Shown here piece by piece: positions 1 through 9,687 of a DNA stretch of 52,428 nt. The notes below the pieces were generated by a model. The model searched no databases. It was not told where the DNA came from and saw only the letters and a list, made by a program, of their open reading frames with translations. Numbering within the stretch: position 1 is the first letter of the stretch; every line of letters begins with the position of its first letter. Origin of the DNA: an uncultured Opitutales bacterium. GTDB lineage: Bacteria; Verrucomicrobiota; Verrucomicrobiia; Opitutales; Seribacteraceae. The translations under genes were made by a program, and so were the position numbers. The DNA lies in the NCBI GenBank assembly GCA_943789375.1, contig CALSTX010000009.1, forward strand, positions 1-52,428, in the 5' to 3' direction.

Positions 1-1857
1 CTGATTCTTTCTGGCCACTGCCAAGAGAGCATCAACCACCTTTGAGTCTCCTGCTTTGGCCACACGACCCAAAGCAATGGCACTTAAGGAAACAACTCTT
101 GGAGAATCATTGTTAAGAACAGAAATGAGGTGCGGTTGGGCATCTGCAACCTTAAGATCCCCGCACAAACGGGCAGCATTGGCACGCAACTCGACCCTGG
201 GGTGCTTCAAAGTTTCGATAAGTAAACGGTTGGCCTTATCACTCCCCAAACGCGCCAGTTGCCCGATACCCCAGATGGCATGGACTTGGCTAAGTGAGGC
301 AGACTCAGACGCTTCAATGATTTTTGAAAATGGAGGGAACGCAACTTCACTGCCCTTGCGGACCAAAGCAAACTGGGCTTCCTGGCGCACTCTTAGATCC
401 ATATGGCCGAGCAAATCAATAAGTGCTTCCACTGGACGATGATCAAAGCCATCTTTAATTATCCTTGCCACATCCATACCCGACTTTTTCAAATTTTCGG
501 CTAGGGGCTCAGCCACTTGCACACTGCCCTTATCATCCGGTGCCCAGCCCGATCCGTATTCCACAAAGTAGATGCGTCCATCATACCCCAGTTCAACATC
601 GGATGCATTGAGAGCAGAAAGAAAAGGAGTGACCTCTACGAGTTCAAAACCAGCGCCTTTAGAAAGGATGGATATACTTAAAACTTCTGACCTCGTGGAT
701 GACCCTCGATAATTACAAATCAGAAATTTTCCACGCAGATCGGTCGGAACTGCAGGCCCAGTCAAACGGACCACACCCGAAGGGCCATTGCCCACATGGC
801 CGACAGGAGGGTGTATCCATTGAGGGGCAGACTTACTGTAGAGATCATACGACCCCTCCCCTACCCATGCAGTATGCCAAAGATGGAATTTCCCCCAGTC
901 CAGTTTATTGACATGTTGATGGTGGGACTGGTAATCCGCGGTCCATCCGGAATCCGAATTATCCAGGACATAAACCACACGGGCCTTATCTCCAAAATCC
1001 CCGGTGTTATCAAAGGTGAATAGATTGCCAAACTCATCAAACGCAATTTCCTGAGGGTTGCGCAACCCGTGGGCATAGACCTCAAAATTTGTACCATCAT
1101 CATCGCATCGGAAAATAGCCCCACGCTGGGGAGCGGCACGGCGGACACCCGCATCGTCAATCACGCTATACCCGCGATCTCCAACTGAGAAATAAAGCCG
1201 GCCATCCGGCCCGCGAGTCACCCCATGTAAATCATGGCCTTTAAAACAGGCCCGTACCCCAAAGCCTTCAACCAATCGTTCATGTTTTTCGGCCACTCCA
1301 TCATTGTCGGCGTCGGTTAACTTTCGAAGTGCTGGAATACAAGTGTAATAAACGGCATCGCGATCCGCTAAGAGAGAAAATCCGATTCCATCCAAGGCCT
1401 CTTTGCAACGATCATCAAAAACGCTGCCTGTATCTGGAGCTCCATTGCCATCGGAGTCAACGAACCGAAGTACACGGTCTGGAGTACCAGTATACCAGCT
1501 CATCTCTTTCTTGTCCTGATTTCTTTGGTAACTAGCCAAACGATCCTCAACCGTCTTTAAGCGAAAATCTTCCAACGCTCTCCAGCTTGAGGATCGAGTA
1601 TCAGGCACACCCCTACCCATTCGTCGAGCTTCGTTAATAAAAGCACGACCAAAAGGATCAAAATCAATCGAGGCAGGCCCACTCATTTGAGGATGAGTCA
1701 ACCAAGTATTCCCCTTGTATGCGGGATGCAACGCACCTCCTTTGAAGGGTCCCAGCTGGTTGGACAAATCCGAAAAAACTGACTGCGACGAAGCGCTTAG
1801 AAGCCTGGTCATTACAAGCAAAGAAAAAAAGAAAATCTTTGTTGGACAATTATTCAT
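1..1857 (-). CDS. PVC-type dehydrogenase-like propeller protein with HEAT repeats (3' end outside window)
   Basis: A minus-strand frame starts at the ATG at 1857 and stays open for 619 codons to base 1, so the C-terminus lies outside the window. Residues 1-22 look like a signal peptide. Residues of about 50-440 resemble the PVC-type membrane-bound dehydrogenase/sorbosone-dehydrogenase propeller, with Asp-rich stretches (VDSDGNGAPDTG, TDADNDGVAEKHE) and a GLRNPQEIAFDEFGNLF motif. From about residue 480 there are HEAT-like repeats (for example RVELRANAARLCGD). Family members are exported and often end in a cytochrome c domain with CxxCH. If that domain is present here, it is beyond the edge. 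It is similar in plan to the complete protein at 28639-31842. The substrate is unknown; a sugar or alcohol is inferred from the family and neighbours. Confidence 0.88.
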   Translation of the reverse strand, partial: MNNCPTKIFFFSLLVMTRLLSASSQSVFSDLSNQLGPFKGGALHPAYKGNTWLTHPQMSGPASIDFDPFGRAFINEARRMGRGVPDTRSSSWRALEDFRLKTVEDRLASYQRNQDKKEMSWYTGTPDRVLRFVDSDGNGAPDTGSVFDDRCKEALDGIGFSLLADRDAVYYTCIPALRKLTDADNDGVAEKHERLVEGFGVRACFKGHDLHGVTRGPDGRLYFSVGDRGYSVIDDAGVRRAAPQRGAIFRCDDDGTNFEVYAHGLRNPQEIAFDEFGNLFTFDNTGDFGDKARVVYVLDNSDSGWTADYQSHHQHVNKLDWGKFHLWHTAWVGEGSYDLYSKSAPQWIHPPVGHVGNGPSGVVRLTGPAVPTDLRGKFLICNYRGSSTRSEVLSISILSKGAGFELVEVTPFLSALNASDVELGYDGRIYFVEYGSGWAPDDKGSVQVAEPLAENLKKSGMDVARIIKDGFDHRPVEALIDLLGHMDLRVRQEAQFALVRKGSEVAFPPFSKIIEASESASLSQVHAIWGIGQLARLGSDKANRLLIETLKHPRVELRANAARLCGDLKVADAQPHLISVLNNDSPRVVSLSAIALGRVAKAGDSKVVDALLAVARKNQ

Positions 1858-2039
1858 GGCGATCAATCTATTTCAATAAGTAATACCCGCAAGTAAAAAT
1901 AAAAAATGCTATATTTTCCGTAAATAGATAATAAAAAACCTAATTCCAGTGATTCCTCCATTGTAACAAGGTGAATATTCTTGGGGAATTTCATGCATTT
2001 TTTATAGGCAAAGCTTACAATAATCGTTACACAGAGGTC

Positions 2040-2921
2040 ATGTTTAATAATCCTTACAACGATTATATTTCCACCCTGCAAGCTGGTTACAGGCAAGCTG
2101 CAAGTATTCAAACATCCAAAGCAAGTCTTCCAGACCACTGCCCAATTGTAGACACCGCACCCAAGGTGGTCATTCTCGCCCCTCACCCCGATGATGAATG
2201 CGTAATGGGCGGACTGCCCCTTCGCTTACGCAGAGAAGCCGGTTGTGAAGTCACAACCCTGCCCGTTACCCTTGGCAGCAGGCAGGAACGAAAAGAAGAA
2301 CGAAAAAAAGAGCTAAAGGATGCATGTGAAGCCCTCGGGTTTTCTATGGAAGAAGTAACCCCTCCTGGCCTTGACCAGATTAACCCGGACTCCCGAAAGA
2401 GTAATCCTGAAAACTGGGAAAAGGCAGTAATCTCTTTATCTACAGCACTTGAAAAACATGCTCCTTCCATACTTTTCTTCCCTAATCATGAAGATTGGAA
2501 TCAAACACATTTGGGAGTAAACCTTCTCACCCACGATGCTCTTAAGGTCGCAAAACTCGACGAAATAACTCTGATTGAAACTGAATTCTGGGGGCAAATG
2601 CCGAGCCCGAACCTGCTGGTCGAAAGCACAGCCGCAGAGGTTGCTGACTTAGTCCATGCCCTATCCTTTCACCGGGGTGAGGTAGCCCGCAACCCCTTTC
2701 ATTTGCGATTACCCGCATGGATGCAGGACAATGTTCGCCGAGGAGCTGAAGTTATTGGAGGGCAGGGAGAACCAGCCCCAACATTTGATTTCGCCACACC
2801 CTACCGTGTCAGTCTTTGGAAGAACAAGGCACTGTATAAAATGTGGAACGGTGGGAAAATGCTGCCAGCTAGCTCGCCTTCGAGTGTTCCTCTGGTGGAG
2901 CAGATTTCACCCGTTATTTGA
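2040..2921 (+). CDS. PIG-L family deacetylase (LmbE-like)
   Basis: This is a zinc-dependent N-acetyl-sugar deacetylase of the PIG-L/LmbE family. The metal-binding motif APHPDDE lies at about residues 47-53 counted from the ATG at 2040, and a second conserved segment (NHEDWNQTH) follows about 100 residues later. At 293 residues the length suits the family. The frame is open further upstream to a GTG at 1971. I prefer the ATG at 2040 because the upstream stretch is not family-like, although the AGAGG before it is unusually close. No signal peptide is visible, so a cytoplasmic role is likely. The 3' end overlaps the convergent phosphatase gene by 8 bases. The acetylated sugar substrate cannot be told from sequence. 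Confidence 0.87.
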   Translation: MFNNPYNDYISTLQAGYRQAASIQTSKASLPDHCPIVDTAPKVVILAPHPDDECVMGGLPLRLRREAGCEVTTLPVTLGSRQERKEERKKELKDACEALGFSMEEVTPPGLDQINPDSRKSNPENWEKAVISLSTALEKHAPSILFFPNHEDWNQTHLGVNLLTHDALKVAKLDEITLIETEFWGQMPSPNLLVESTAAEVADLVHALSFHRGEVARNPFHLRLPAWMQDNVRRGAEVIGGQGEPAPTFDFATPYRVSLWKNKALYKMWNGGKMLPASSPSSVPLVEQISPVI

Positions 2922-4488
2922 ATTGCAAGTCACGAGCCAAAACTTTTTCTTCCATCAGCAACACTCCAGAAAAGTCATAAGCTTCCAAGATTATAAAAGG
3001 GGAGGTATTTCTAGTATCGACCTGAAGTAAACAGAAACCGCAGGATTGGTTGTAGCCCCAAATTAGTCCCTCAGTTTTGATAACGGGATGCACATGTTTG
3101 TTGGTCAAGCGTCCACTAACCAACTCATAAAAGTCATAGCCCTTGGGCCGCTTGATTTTACGAAGATCTATACGGTGCCGGTCTGCAGCAAGAAGAAGAA
3201 CGCCCTCTATTTTTTCTTTTTCGATAAAACTAAATATCTCCTCCCGTTCCTCTGGGTATCCATCCCAGGGGTCCTGACTTCCGGGTTTTATCCCCGGGGC
3301 AAATGGAACAGAGGAAGCAATAATTTTAAAAGTTGCCGGGGATGCTTTTAGTTTATTTTTGAGCCATGTTTTTTGGGCCGGCCCAAGCATGGATTGAGTG
3401 GAAAGATCCCGGTAATAGCGACAATCAAGCATGAACACCTCAACCTTACCCAAGGCGAAAGATTGCCAACACCCCGGGTTTTGCTCTCCTCCTCCCATCT
3501 CAGGGTTATTCCAATTGCGCGCAAAATTTTGCAGGGCTTTTTTCTTCCAGGCCGGGTGGTCAACCAAAGACCCAGGCACGCAGTCATCCATACCAAAGTC
3601 ATGATCATCATAGATTGCATGCATCGATGTTTTCCCAATCAACTTTTTCCATTCCGGACGGGAATGCCGGCGGGAATAACAATAGTCACCGGTTACCTCC
3701 ACATTCTCAGGGTCATCAATATAAACATTATCCCCCAGCATAAGCATGGCTCTTGGGTCGTGCCCGGCAATAACCTCCCATATCGCTTCGTTCTCGGGAA
3801 CAAACCCGGAACATCCACCGAAGGCGATGGTAAACTTAGCCCCTTCGGTAGGGGATGGAAATGTCCTAAAACCAAACTCCCGAGATGGATCGCTGTAAGG
3901 CTCACCATTGATAAATACCTGATAAGAAAAATAGGTGCCGGGTAGTAACCCATCGATTTGTAGAACTGCCACAAAGCGGTTTTCCTTTTTCGATATCACT
4001 TTCCTTCGCCCGGAATGACCACTAATTTCAACTGCCATTTCACAGGCACCATCGGTCCGGAACCAGAAACTGGCAGAGGAATCTGTTACTTGGCCAATCA
4101 TAGGCCCATGAAGTAAAAGAGAAGGATTTCTTTCTTTTTTCCATTCAACAAATTCTTGATTCTTCCAGAGCGGGCTCAACATAGCATGGGGCTCGGCAAG
4201 AAATCGTTCAAAAGGTAATCCTTTTTCAACCGCCTCCCTTGCCATCGCGAGGGCGTCCTTTACTTTCCCTTCTTCCAAGAAGCAAAGTGTCGAGATAAAT
4301 GCCTTTTCGGCGGGATCAAAGTGTTTTTTTCCGTTCTCTAACTCGTTACGGGCCTTTTCCACCTTACCCTCAGCAAGATACCTGTATGCGTTTCGCTCAC
4401 GGTCGTGTTGACCTTCTGCTTTAAGGAGACAAAACAGGATAAGAAAAGAGAGAAGATGACGAACTGATCCAGGGGTAAGCAAGTGCAT
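2914..4488 (-). CDS. PhoD-like metallophosphatase with N-terminal helical repeats
   Basis: The 524-residue protein begins with a hydrophobic signal peptide (about 1-26), so export is likely. Residues of about 30-115 form a TPR-like helical region. An immunoglobulin-like segment (about 125-210) of the kind found in alkaline phosphatase D follows. The metallophosphatase domain shows GGCSG (about 224-228), LGDNVYIDD (251-259), YDDHDFG (about 293-299) and a late ADRH motif, which match PhoD metal ligands. Family members are phosphodiesterases/phosphomonoesterases. The TPR-like extension is less usual. It is transcribed toward the PIG-L gene with an 8-base convergent overlap. Confidence 0.88.
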   Translation of the reverse strand: MHLLTPGSVRHLLSFLILFCLLKAEGQHDRERNAYRYLAEGKVEKARNELENGKKHFDPAEKAFISTLCFLEEGKVKDALAMAREAVEKGLPFERFLAEPHAMLSPLWKNQEFVEWKKERNPSLLLHGPMIGQVTDSSASFWFRTDGACEMAVEISGHSGRRKVISKKENRFVAVLQIDGLLPGTYFSYQVFINGEPYSDPSREFGFRTFPSPTEGAKFTIAFGGCSGFVPENEAIWEVIAGHDPRAMLMLGDNVYIDDPENVEVTGDYCYSRRHSRPEWKKLIGKTSMHAIYDDHDFGMDDCVPGSLVDHPAWKKKALQNFARNWNNPEMGGGEQNPGCWQSFALGKVEVFMLDCRYYRDLSTQSMLGPAQKTWLKNKLKASPATFKIIASSVPFAPGIKPGSQDPWDGYPEEREEIFSFIEKEKIEGVLLLAADRHRIDLRKIKRPKGYDFYELVSGRLTNKHVHPVIKTEGLIWGYNQSCGFCLLQVDTRNTSPFIILEAYDFSGVLLMEEKVLARDLQFK

Positions 4489-4808
4489 CGTTTTAGTAAA
4501 GTAAAAGATTTATTGAAGTTCTAGATCATTTTATTCTAAGCGAAAATTTATTTGAGGGTAAAAGGACTGTTCAGGCTTTTGGGATCGGCAGTAAAACCAT
4601 CGGTTTTTTGAATCGATCAACCAAAACTTCAGAAGACTTTTTGCCTGGGTGGGTGGTGATTTATTTTGTGCTTTCCAAGACTCAAAGTGAAAGAGTTGGG
4701 CCTGAGATTCCCTACACCTTTCAGTTTGTTTACCTTTATCCGATGGGAGCAAATATTTTAAGAAAAAGCAAAGGCGGGTTTATCCGCCTGACCTATTTCC
4801 CCGATGAT
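4489..4808. other. Intergenic gap with a terminator and no convincing gene
   Basis: This 320-base gap lies between two minus-strand genes. Short open frames on both strands have no recognisable sequence and overlap each other. The only supported element is the hairpin at 4772-4789. Confidence 0.6.
4760..4789 (-). terminator. Rho-independent terminator of the MBL hydrolase gene
   Basis: On the minus strand AGGCGG and CCGCCT form a six-base-pair GC-rich stem (4772-4777 with 4784-4789) with a six-base loop, followed by a T-rich tract (TTGCTTTTTCTT). It sits 20 bases after the stop of the gene at 4809-5855. Confidence 0.75.
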
Positions 4809-5855
4809 TCAGAACTTCATGGTTTCTCCATGTTTTAGAGTGAGAAAGCTACCCTCAGTTAGATTCCGTTTCCTTACAGCTTCCCTTAATCTTTTTTGGG
4901 GCTCCTCCAAAGGTTCATCTGTAAGGTTAAAAAAAGTGGCCCAATGCATACCGACAGAAAGGTGGCTATTAACATCCAGATGGATTTGAACGGCTTCTTC
5001 AGGATTGCAGTGCATATCTTTCATAAACCACCTCGGAGCATAAGCACCGATCGGGATGAGGGAAAGATCCATACTCCCAAACCGATGCCCGATATCCTGG
5101 AAATCTTTGGAATACCCCGTGTCTCCAGCAAAAAACAATCGCTTACCGGGTGCCTCTATGACCCAGCCAGCCCATAATACTTCGTTGGTATCTCCCAGCC
5201 CCCGCCGGCTCCAATGCTGAACAGGAACGGCATGATATTTCCATTCACCGACTTGGTGGTTTTGCCACCAATCCAATTCGACCACTTTTCTTTTTACGCC
5301 AATGTCTTCAAACCATGATTTCATACCCAGTGGCACCAGAAAAAGCGGCGGGGTTGCTTTTTGTTTTTTTACAAGGCCCAGAATGGTTTTCTTATCTAAG
5401 TGGTCATAATGGTTGTGCGAGATCACAACTACATCAATTGGCGGAAAATCATCGATAGAGATAGCGGGAGGAACCATTCGTTTGGGACCTGCAAAAGATA
5501 CCGGAGAGGCCCGACTTGTTAAATGAGGGTCGGTGAGAACATTGACTCCCCGATATTGCCAAAGAAATGTGGAATGGCCTATCCAGGTCAAAGTTTCCTC
5601 CGTTCGGTTATTTTTGAGAAATATAAGATCTGGAGATAAAGTATCAAACTTTATGGCTTTCTGAGAGTCCCGGGTAAATCTCCACTTGAAGACCGTCCCG
5701 AGACTTTTACTCATTTGTTCCTTGGGTAAGTAGTTATTTTTAAACCCACCCTTCGTGTGATGGCTGGGTTTGCCTTTTTGTCCAAGCAACTGTGGTAACG
5801 AGGTATAGTTAGCGAAGATACAAAGAGTAATACAGGCAAGTACGCGGTGAAACAT
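4809..5855 (-). CDS. MBL-fold metal-dependent hydrolase (NAPE-PLD/UlaG-like)
   Basis: This is a metallo-beta-lactamase fold hydrolase of the NAPE-PLD/UlaG type. Visible motifs are GHSTFLWQ (about 93-100), TDPHLTSRASP, the metal ligands SHNHYDHLD (H147, H149, D151, H152), FAGDTGYS and a late GMHWATF. The length of 348 residues is typical. The N-terminus is hydrophobic (about 1-25), suggesting export or membrane anchoring, common in the exported NAPE-PLD-like branch. The substrate is unknown; phospholipid-like and lactone substrates are both known in the superfamily. It appears to be transcribed alone, with a terminator downstream. Confidence 0.87.
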   Translation of the reverse strand: MFHRVLACITLCIFANYTSLPQLLGQKGKPSHHTKGGFKNNYLPKEQMSKSLGTVFKWRFTRDSQKAIKFDTLSPDLIFLKNNRTEETLTWIGHSTFLWQYRGVNVLTDPHLTSRASPVSFAGPKRMVPPAISIDDFPPIDVVVISHNHYDHLDKKTILGLVKKQKATPPLFLVPLGMKSWFEDIGVKRKVVELDWWQNHQVGEWKYHAVPVQHWSRRGLGDTNEVLWAGWVIEAPGKRLFFAGDTGYSKDFQDIGHRFGSMDLSLIPIGAYAPRWFMKDMHCNPEEAVQIHLDVNSHLSVGMHWATFFNLTDEPLEEPQKRLREAVRKRNLTEGSFLTLKHGETMKF

Positions 5856-5899
5856 AATTCAACGATTTTTGACTCCCCGGAAACTCCTCAAGTCAAAGA

Positions 5900-6649
5900 C
5901 TAAAAACTCCACTCTACCCCAAGCCCAAGATGGAAAAAGTCTTTGAGTAATTGGTCTCCCGCCAAGCTTAGGTCTCGGTTCACCGCCCAACTGTACGCAC
6001 CGTGTCCGACCAGAGAAATATTTTCCGCAAGCACCTTTTCAGCTCCGGTGCGGAGGCAAAAGAAATTTAGCCCGTCATGACCGTCACCCACATAATTTTC
6101 ATTCCACCCTAACACACCAGATAATGACAGTGTAAGTTCATCAACTGGATTAAACTCTTTTCCTGTAGCCCATTCCATAAAAGTTCCCTTCGCATCCATC
6201 GAGTAGTAAGCATCAAAGGAAGTCTCCAACCCCATGGGCAGGTCTGTATAACTGATTCCTGCAGACCACTCGTCGTCTGACTCATTGTCTTTGGCAAAAA
6301 CCAGATGAGTGTAACCGACATAAAAACTTAAAGATTCGAGTTCCTGCGATAGAGCGAGATTATATTGCCATTCATCATATTGATGATTTGAGGACCTCCC
6401 ATACCAGACACCTCCGGAGAAATGATCATAGCCCAACTCTACTGAACCAGACCACAAGGATTTTCCATCAAGCGCATCCCGTCCTTCTGAGAAATACCTG
6501 CTCTCCCAACCGGCATGTACATGGGCATTTGCGTCTTTGTGTGCATGCAACTTCTCAAATGGCTTACTGGACTCCATTTCATGCCCCAATAACATCAAAT
6601 GTAAAAAATTAAATCCAAGTATCAAATATTTAAACAATTTAGAATTCAT
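5900..6649 (-). CDS. Small outer-membrane beta-barrel protein
   Basis: A 249-residue protein with an N-terminal signal-like hydrophobic stretch and a His-rich segment after it (HAHKDANAHVHAGW, about 35-48). Alternating hydrophobic/aromatic strands separated by acidic turns follow (SVELGYDHFSGGVWYG, LSFYVGYTHLVF), and the protein ends in Trp-Ser-Phe. This is the pattern of a monomeric outer-membrane barrel of roughly 10-12 strands. No enzyme motif is visible. The His cluster could bind metal, but this is inference. It lies 44 bases upstream of the MBL hydrolase on the same strand and could be co-transcribed with it. Confidence 0.72.
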   Translation of the reverse strand: MNSKLFKYLILGFNFLHLMLLGHEMESSKPFEKLHAHKDANAHVHAGWESRYFSEGRDALDGKSLWSGSVELGYDHFSGGVWYGRSSNHQYDEWQYNLALSQELESLSFYVGYTHLVFAKDNESDDEWSAGISYTDLPMGLETSFDAYYSMDAKGTFMEWATGKEFNPVDELTLSLSGVLGWNENYVGDGHDGLNFFCLRTGAEKVLAENISLVGHGAYSWAVNRDLSLAGDQLLKDFFHLGLGVEWSF

Positions 6650-6798
6650 ACCTTACAAACACTACAAAAACTATTTATTTTTGAAACAAGAAACCATGAC
6701 CGGTGAAGCGATTAAACTTTGAATTATAAAATTAATTACTTTGATTAACCAAAAATATGGAGTTGAATGCTGTGGCTAGAAACGAGAAGTCATCCATT

Positions 6799-8229
6799 TT
6801 AATTACCAAACCAATCCTTTTCCTGTCCTCCTTGCATGAAAAGGTAACTATCCGCACTCGCTAAAACCATACCCACCATCGCATTTCCAATCGATGAATA
6901 ACCTAAATATTGATCCCCCCCGACATTTCTCTTTCCACCAAAGAAAGCGGCTCCTCCATAAGGTAATCGTGCTAACTCCAAGTATGGCATCCAACTTTCT
7001 ATTACCCGTTGATAATCAGCAGGAGCACCCTGCTTTATCCCTGAAAAACCAAATATCAATCCGATGGAAGACATCGCATGTGCATGTCGCATTCGTCCGT
7101 TTAAGCGAACAAGGGAACTTGCAAGCGACTTAGCAAAACCCACATTTCTTCCCGCTACGATAAGTGCGGTAACCATGGCACCGGTTCTTGCTGCAATATC
7201 TGGACTCCAAGGTGCTCGTGACGAATAACCCAATGCACCGGTCTTAGGATCCACAGACTTTTTCACTTCGGAAAAAGAATCACGCCATGATTTTTCATTG
7301 ATTGGATATCCACACTTTTCAGCCAGAGCCCAGGCCAAATGTGCCTGAACATTAATGACAATCAGACCACCTCCGCGGTAAGGAATCGAATGGTGGTGCC
7401 CCATGGTACCTTGCTCGGTCACTCTCTTGCTGAGCAAATCACAGCATTTTTTTAATTCCTCGAAATAGGTTTTATCTCCCGTTGCTAACTGATATTCAGC
7501 CAGAAAAATTCCACTGGAGGCAGTCTGCCAGTTTTTAGGTCCTTTTTGGGGATCATTTAAGTCGATCAAATCAACACTGGCCTTCTTCACAAACTCGATT
7601 CCTCTCCTGACGGAGGGAAGATGGGCCGGATCCTTATTTGCCAAAAGTACCAACCCGCAAAATGCAGTGGTGTAAACATCCGCATCTCCGCTCACTCCCG
7701 GTTGCCAACGACCTGATTTTTGCTGGGCCTTAACCAAATAATTTGAAATATCCGCCAGAAACTTTTTTCTTTTGGCACAAGTACTTGGGGATGAAAACGC
7801 GAAAGACTGACTGGGTGGCAATGTGAAAGACAATCTCATTAACTGGGATTCTCTTCGAACCTGAAGAGATAGAAGCGGGTTGGACAAGGAAGAATTACGA
7901 TTTAAACTAGTGCCCAAAAGTACTTGGGGTCCTTCGAGTCCGGTATCTGTTTTTTTTGAAAACGGCTTGGGTAACTTTCCGTCGATTCGTACCACCCGGT
8001 CCCCCACTAAAAGGCCGGCTTTCTGAGCAGCCCCCCCTTTCCCCACATCCATAATAAGGATTTCTTTATCCCCATCTTTCAGCCGACCGGTGGCCTCAAG
8101 TACTCCCAAGGGAAAATCATGGTGATCTCCATTTTTACTATTGATCAACTTTGGTCGGTACACTGACTGACCGCAAAGAATAACAAGTGTGAAAAAGTAT
8201 ATAATTAAGCAGGAAGCAAAGGCGGACAT
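6799..8229 (-). CDS. PDZ-domain protein with alpha/alpha-toroid domain (DUF6288-like)
   Basis: The 476-residue protein has an N-terminal signal/anchor (about 1-20). A PDZ-like domain follows (about 50-135; GGAAQKAGLLVGDRVVRIDG is the typical carboxylate-binding/turn region). From about residue 155 to the end there is a helical repeat domain resembling prenyltransferase/terpenoid-cyclase toroids, with repeated GRW/TTAFCGLVLLA and TSSGIFLAEYQLATG-like segments. This resembles the DUF6288 proteins of Verrucomicrobiota and Planctomycetota, recalled from general knowledge and not searched. No catalytic Asp motif of terpene cyclases is evident. A periplasmic scaffold or binding role is plausible, but the function is unknown. 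Confidence 0.75.
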   Translation of the reverse strand: MSAFASCLIIYFFTLVILCGQSVYRPKLINSKNGDHHDFPLGVLEATGRLKDGDKEILIMDVGKGGAAQKAGLLVGDRVVRIDGKLPKPFSKKTDTGLEGPQVLLGTSLNRNSSLSNPLLSLQVRRESQLMRLSFTLPPSQSFAFSSPSTCAKRKKFLADISNYLVKAQQKSGRWQPGVSGDADVYTTAFCGLVLLANKDPAHLPSVRRGIEFVKKASVDLIDLNDPQKGPKNWQTASSGIFLAEYQLATGDKTYFEELKKCCDLLSKRVTEQGTMGHHHSIPYRGGGLIVINVQAHLAWALAEKCGYPINEKSWRDSFSEVKKSVDPKTGALGYSSRAPWSPDIAARTGAMVTALIVAGRNVGFAKSLASSLVRLNGRMRHAHAMSSIGLIFGFSGIKQGAPADYQRVIESWMPYLELARLPYGGAAFFGGKRNVGGDQYLGYSSIGNAMVGMVLASADSYLFMQGGQEKDWFGN

Positions 8230-8292
8230 ATTTTACTTTTTGTATCCCATCACTCCTTGGCAAGAGTTAATCAGAATAATTAGAAATTCTGC

Positions 8293-9687
8293 TCAAGCAA
8301 GTTTGGAGAAAACCGCGGATAATGTATCCTTGGCATCGCCGAACAACATATGGGTATTATCCTTGAAATAAAGCGGGTTCTCGACCCCGGAATACCCCGC
8401 GGCCATACTTCTTTTCAAGGCGACCACGGACTTGGCATTCCAGGCCTCGATCACCGGCATCCCGGCAATTGGACTACTCGAATCCTCGAGGGCGGATGGA
8501 TTTACTATATCATTGGCTCCAACCACCAATAAAACATCGACCTTGGGCAGGCCATCATTGATCTCATCCATTTCAAATACGATATCGTAGGGAACATTCG
8601 CCTCAGCAAGCAAAACATTCATGTGCCCGGGTAGTCGTCCAGCTACCGGGTGAATCGCAAAACGGACATTCACGTCCTTCCCTCTCAGTGTCTCGGTAAT
8701 ATCCTTCACTACATGCTGGGCCTGTGCCACCGCCATTCCGTAACCAGGAACGATCATGACTTCTTTAGCGTTTCTCAATTCCTCCGCCACCTCATCCGCA
8801 CTGATCTCAGTGATCGTCCCCTCCATTTCTGATGCGATCGCAGCACTGCCCCCAGAAGTGCCAAACCCTCCAAATATCACATTGGTCAGCCTTCGATTCA
8901 TCGCCTTGCACATAATGTAACTGAGGATCGCTCCACTGCTTCCGACCAAGGCACCGGTAATGATCAGTAAATCATTTTTCAGCATGAATCCGGCTGCGGC
9001 TGCGGCCCAGCCGGAATAACTATTTAACATGGAAACAACCACGGGCATATCCGCCCCACCAATTGCCACGATTAAGTGGACACCGAGGAAGAATGAAATC
9101 CCCATTACCATCAGCAGACTGATCAACGCCTGGTCGTGACCCTGTTCAACAAACTGGGCTCCCAGCCAAATGGACGCTCCGAGCATGACCAGATTGATCA
9201 TATGACGACCGGGTAAAAGTAGCGGCTTTCCACTTAGCGATCCCCGTAATTTCCCAAAAGCAATGACCGATCCGGTAAAAGTCACTCCGCCGATGAAGAC
9301 ACCTAGTAAAATCTCTACATCATGAATTAGTTGATCCGTACCGGAAAGCTCGCCATGACAGGGATCCAAAAAACTGGCGAGGCCAACGAGAACCGCGGCC
9401 AAACCGACAAAACTATGAAGTATGGCAACGAGTTCTGGCATGGAGGTCATCTCCACTCTTTTTGCCAAAAGAGCACCAATCACCGCTCCGGCGAGCATCA
9501 GCGGAATCAATAGTTTGAAGTTTTCCACCTCACCACTTGCAAAAGTTGCTACGATCGCAAGGGTCATACCCAGAATACCATAGATGTTACCTTTGCGGGC
9601 GGTTTCCTGCTTCGATAAACCACCCAGGCTAAGGATGAACAATAATCCCGATACCAGGTAAGCCATAGTAATCAGTCCCTCTGTCAT
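8293..9687 (-). CDS. pntB: NAD(P) transhydrogenase subunit beta
   Basis: This is the beta subunit of the proton-translocating Re/Si-specific transhydrogenase, which transfers hydride between NADH and NADP+ using the proton gradient. The first 250 or so residues hold many membrane helices (domain II). The C-terminal 180 residues are the NADP(H)-binding domain III, with [12 protein letters not shown], an NPVAGR-equivalent ([13 protein letters not shown]) and [11 protein letters not shown]. The length of 464 residues matches the two-subunit enterobacterial form. The start ATG overlaps the pntA stop in a four-base ATGA, so translation is probably coupled. It localises to the inner membrane. Confidence 0.97.
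   Translation of the reverse strand: MTEGLITMAYLVSGLLFILSLGGLSKQETARKGNIYGILGMTLAIVATFASGEVENFKLLIPLMLAGAVIGALLAKRVEMTSMPELVAILHSFVGLAAVLVGLASFLDPCHGELSGTDQLIHDVEILLGVFIGGVTFTGSVIAFGKLRGSLSGKPLLLPGRHMINLVMLGASIWLGAQFVEQGHDQALISLLMVMGISFFLGVHLIVAIGGADMPVVVSMLNSYSGWAAAAAGFMLKNDLLIITGALVGSSGAILSYIMCKAMNRRLTNVIFGGFGTSGGSAAIASEMEGTITEISADEVAEELRNAKEVMIVPGYGMAVAQAQHVVKDITETLRGKDVNVRFAIHPVAGRLPGHMNVLLAEANVPYDIVFEMDEINDGLPKVDVLLVVGANDIVNPSALEDSSSPIAGMPVIEAWNAKSVVALKRSMAAGYSGVENPLYFKDNTHMLFGDAKDTLSAVFSKLA

Noticed and set aside
3373..3945. 190-codon plus-strand open frame
   Set aside because: It is the shadow of the PhoD-like phosphatase gene.
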